This document shows, piece after piece, positions 61,727 to 64,000 of a stretch of 64,000 bases of DNA. The notes beneath the pieces were generated by a model. It made no database searches and had not been told where the DNA came from. It saw only the letters and a program-made list of their open reading frames with translations. The translations under genes were made by a program, and so were the position numbers. Location of the stretch: assembly GCF_902364945.1 (NCBI RefSeq), contig NZ_CABJFS010000011.1:17422-81421 (forward strand). Reading direction: 5' to 3'. This DNA is from Collinsella aerofaciens. GTDB taxonomy: Bacteria; Actinomycetota; Coriobacteriia; Coriobacteriales; Coriobacteriaceae. Each line of letters opens with the position of its first letter. The first letter of the stretch is position 1.

Positions 61727-63616
61727 CTAGGCCTTGGCGGCCTCGGCGTCGGCAGGAGCTTCAGCGGCAGCGGCGCGACCGTACTCGGCCTTGCCCATCT
61801 CGGACCACTCGGGCTCCTCATCAGGCATGGAGCCGGCCTCCTTGCCGAAGAACTCCTTGAGACAGTTGACGGCAACGATGAGGCCCAGGACCATCAGCAG
61901 GACGGCGAAAACGAGCTGCAAGCCCTTGGTGGCGGCGACGGAGACGGCGGCCGTGGTGGCGGTAGCCGGGATGGTGCCGAAGAAGCCGTAAGCCTGGACA
62001 GCGGTCATGCAGCCCATGGCGCTCTGGACCAGCGAGGTGAAGGTGCAGCAGAGCAGGAAGGCGACGGGCACGTAGAGCATCCAGCCCTTGCGGCCGGTGC
62101 ACTTGCAGAACACGGCGAGGGTGATCATGGTCATGCCGCCGAGCAGCTGGTTGGAAGCACCAAAGAGCGGCCAGATGTTGGCATAGCCGCCAAAGGCGAG
62201 GGCGAGACCGGGAAGCAGGGTGACGACCGTGGCGAACCAGGGGTTGCCGAGAACCTTCATGTAGCCGGCCTTGGACTCGATGGCCAGGGCGTCGTTGGTC
62301 TGGGCAAAGAACTCGGAGAACGAGGTGCGGGCGATGCGGGCGACGGCGTCGAGCGAGGTCAGGGCCAGAGCGGAAACGTTCATGGTCATGAAGACGGTAG
62401 CGAGCGTGCCGTCAACACCGAAGGCCTGCATACCGCGGGAGATACCAGCAGCGAAGATCTGGAACGGGGTGGAAGCGACGCCAGCGTTGAGGGCGCCGGT
62501 ACCGGCGGTGTTCATGTCGGAGAACATGATGCCGGCGACGATGATGGCAAGGATGCCGACGAAGGACTCGACGATCATGGCGCCATAACCGACCTTGACG
62601 GCGTCCTGCTCCTTCTCGACCTGCTTGGAGGAGGTACCAGAAGAAACGAGGCTGTGGAAGCCGGAGAGGGCACCGCAGGCAACGGAAACAAACAGGACCG
62701 GGAACATCATGCCGGAGGCAGTGGAGAAGCCGGTGAAGACCGGAGCGGTGATAGTGGCCTGGCCGTTAACGCCCAGGACGACGATGCCGAGGACAGCGCA
62801 GGCGATCATGACGATCATCATGATGGAAGTGAGGTAGTCACGCGGGGTCTTGAGCATCTGGATGGGCATGGCGCCAGCGAAGACCAGGTAGACCATGACG
62901 ACGGCGAACCACTGGAACTTATCCAGGTAGACCGGGAACTGCATACCGACGGCGAACATGAGAACCATGAGGACCACGCCGGTGACGAACTCGGCGGCAC
63001 CGGTGAGGTTGAACTTCTTCTGGGCCCAACCAAAGGCGATAGCGACGAAGGTGAACAGGATGGAGATGGTGCCAGCGCAGCCAGCGGCATAGGACTTGGT
63101 GAAGTCGATGGCACCGGTAGCGGCGCCAGAAGCGTCAACGGCCGGGGTGAACATGAACGTCTTGCAGACCATGTCGGTGAAGGCGGCGATGACGATGATG
63201 CAGAACAGCCAGCAGAACAGCAGGAACAGGCGACGGCCGGTCTTGCCGATGTACTTCTCGATGAGCTGGGCCAGGGACTTGCCGTTGTTCTTCATCGAAG
63301 CGTACAGAGCACCAAAGTCGTGGACGGCGCCAAAGAAGATGCCGCCGACGAGGACCCAGAGCACGACGGGCAGCCAGCCAAAGGCCATGGCGACGATCGT
63401 ACCCGTGACAGGGCCAGCACCGCAGATCGAGCTGAACTGGTGCGAGAACGCGGTAAAGGCGGAGACGGGCGAGAAGCTCTTGCCGTCCTTCATGCGCTTG
63501 GCCGGCGTGAGGGCCTCTTTGTCAACGCCCCACTTGTTGGCCAGCCAGCGGCCGTAGCCCAGATAGCCACAGGCGAGCACCGCCGCGGCCACAACCATGA
63601 GCAAAACTCCGTTCAT
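61727..63616 (-). CDS. cstA: CstA carbon starvation protein (peptide/pyruvate transporter family)
   Basis: 629 residues with about 16 membrane helices. Family signature SAFTAFSHQFSSICGAGPVTGTIVAMAFGWLP and VHDFGALYASMKNNGKSLAQLIEKYIG are intact; VACGALSGFHSLVSSGTSSKQ is also typical. CstA proteins take up peptides or pyruvate in starved cells. The tail is acidic and alanine-rich (EAPADAEAAKA). Start at 63616 with GAGGAGG. It is preceded by an attenuator-like leader with an isoleucine/valine-rich peptide, suggesting control by branched-chain amino acid supply. Confidence 0.95.
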   Translation of the reverse strand: MNGVLLMVVAAAVLACGYLGYGRWLANKWGVDKEALTPAKRMKDGKSFSPVSAFTAFSHQFSSICGAGPVTGTIVAMAFGWLPVVLWVLVGGIFFGAVHDFGALYASMKNNGKSLAQLIEKYIGKTGRRLFLLFCWLFCIIVIAAFTDMVCKTFMFTPAVDASGAATGAIDFTKSYAAGCAGTISILFTFVAIAFGWAQKKFNLTGAAEFVTGVVLMVLMFAVGMQFPVYLDKFQWFAVVMVYLVFAGAMPIQMLKTPRDYLTSIMMIVMIACAVLGIVVLGVNGQATITAPVFTGFSTASGMMFPVLFVSVACGALSGFHSLVSSGTSSKQVEKEQDAVKVGYGAMIVESFVGILAIIVAGIMFSDMNTAGTGALNAGVASTPFQIFAAGISRGMQAFGVDGTLATVFMTMNVSALALTSLDAVARIARTSFSEFFAQTNDALAIESKAGYMKVLGNPWFATVVTLLPGLALAFGGYANIWPLFGASNQLLGGMTMITLAVFCKCTGRKGWMLYVPVAFLLCCTFTSLVQSAMGCMTAVQAYGFFGTIPATATTAAVSVAATKGLQLVFAVLLMVLGLIVAVNCLKEFFGKEAGSMPDEEPEWSEMGKAEYGRAAAAEAPADAEAAKA

Positions 63617-63651
63617 TACATTTCCTCCTCTAAAAAGAACTTCCTAGACAT

Positions 63652-63690
63652 AAAAAATGAGGGCCGTCGGTTGCGCTCGACGGCCCTCAT
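63652..63690 (-). terminator. Leader terminator (attenuator) before cstA
   Basis: Stem TGAGGGCCGTCG/CGACGGCCCTCA with an 8-base loop, followed on the minus strand by TTTTTTA, ending 36 bases upstream of the cstA ATG. Placed after the leader peptide ORF. Confidence 0.8.
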
Positions 63691-63741
63691 CTTCATCAGC
63701 CGCCCGTTATCGTACGGGCTAGCTGTATGTGCTAACCCGCA

Positions 63742-63786
63742 TCAGATAATTACTACGCTGATAATGTTTAGCTGATGCGTGAACAT
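63742..63786 (-). CDS. Probable leader peptide MFTHQLNIISVVII
   Basis: 14-codon frame ending in ...Ile Ile Ser Val Val Ile Ile stop, preceded by AGAGGA about 10 bases away. In the same frame an upstream ATG at 63810 would give 22 residues. Six of the last seven residues are Ile or Val, similar in style to the enterobacterial ilv leader. It lies between the cstA promoter and the leader terminator; alternative stems CGGGTTAGC/GCTAGCCCG and GCCCGT/ACGGGC follow. Confidence 0.55.
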   Translation of the reverse strand: MFTHQLNIISVVII

Positions 63787-63857
63787 GTCTAAGAAATCCT
63801 CTTCAATCATGATGTGAACGATCCGTGCGTGTTCACATCCCCCAGTGGTTGAAAAGG

Positions 63858-63886
63858 AGTATGAAACTTTAGTTACCTAAAGTCAA
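63858..63886 (-). promoter_or_regulatory. cstA promoter with operator in the spacer
   Basis: Minus strand: TTGACT, 17-base spacer, CATACT. The palindrome ACTTTAGGTAACTAAAGT (63866-63883) fills the spacer and the end of the -35 box. Its left half, ACTTTAGGTAA, also occurs upstream of the lone EIIB gene at 9188-9198. The rest, 63887-64000, has no feature I can support. Confidence 0.75.
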
Positions 63887-64000
63887 CGCAAATATGTAAT
63901 GAATTTTCAACTTTTTTTGAATTTCTCGGTATAAAACGCCACTAACCTCGGACTTTACCCAACGACAGTTTTTGCTTGAGAGATGCTCCCTGGGCGCGGG

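Noticed and set aside
63616..63690. 24-codon frame MRAVERNRRPSFF... covering the leader terminator and overlapping the cstA start
   Set aside because: Largely encoded by the terminator hairpin and T run, with a poor ribosome site; the Ile/Val-rich frame upstream is the better leader peptide.
59570..63775. Very long plus-strand open frame (about 1400 codons) opposite the Toprim and cstA genes
   Set aside because: It is the antisense of two well-supported genes; its translation is low-complexity (Gly/Glu/Asp/His runs), with no start signal or family match.

Overview
The window is about 60% GC, with tightly packed short operons. Gene content fits the Coriobacteriia, most likely a Collinsella-like gut anaerobe: a full-length phosphoketolase, an orphan LarC C-terminal domain, fused CydDC-like exporter, a HisZ-HisG fusion, alpha-glucan enzymes beside a sugar ABC importer, and CstA. 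The genus is inferred from gene content and style; there is no 16S gene here.

Layout. 1-5,100 is an accessory patch: the 5' part of a type IV secretion coupling protein and a partner protein (minus strand), a degenerate HsdM/HsdS-like protein (plus), and an AbiEi/AbiEii toxin-antitoxin pair with a leaderless-looking promoter. 5,400-9,950 holds a DUF4342 protein with an OmpR-type two-component system, a VOC protein next to a lone PTS EIIB, and a membrane-anchored helical protein. 9,983-16,000 carries tRNA-Leu, Ppx/GppA, a FtsB/DivIC-like protein, enolase, MazG, a YfcE phosphodiesterase and a LarC2 domain. 16,163-21,180 has a 1188-residue fused ABC exporter, a YgbA-like protein and a PHP phosphatase. 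21,208-29,580 is a histidine operon (hisZG-D-C-B-H-A-F-I-small ORF-E, minus strand); the PHP phosphatase probably supplies the missing histidinol-phosphatase. 29,863-34,670 looks like an Amadori-product (fructoselysine/glucoselysine type) operon with two SIS deglycases, a FrlC-like epimerase and two overlapping GntR genes. 35,805-39,566 is phosphoketolase with a LacI regulator and paired operators. 39,807-43,530 holds murB, a secreted NlpC/P60-like hydrolase and galE. 43,751-56,175 is an alpha-glucan block: malQ, glgP, a sugar ABC importer, a GntR regulator and a PTS EIIC-EIIB-HAD fusion. Four of its promoters share the 11-mer GTTGTTTRAAC. 56,291-64,000 has a polyprenyl synthase, a cytoplasmic PG-binding-domain protein, tRNA-Gln, a repeat cluster, a JetD-like Toprim protein and cstA preceded by what looks like a branched-chain-amino-acid attenuator.

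The most unusual feature is not a gene. The intergenic spaces carry many palindromic elements belonging to at least six families. Within a family the core is conserved, but the long outer arms differ from copy to copy while remaining perfectly or almost perfectly self-complementary in each copy. At the two tRNA genes the arms can be recognised as copies of the neighbouring tRNA tail, which suggests the arms may be templated from local host DNA. The best protein-level novelty is the EIIC-EIIB-HAD fusion, which by domain logic could import and phosphorylate a sugar and then dephosphorylate it. The best regulatory novelty is the cstA leader (peptide MFTHQLNIISVVII, then a terminator 36 bases before cstA).
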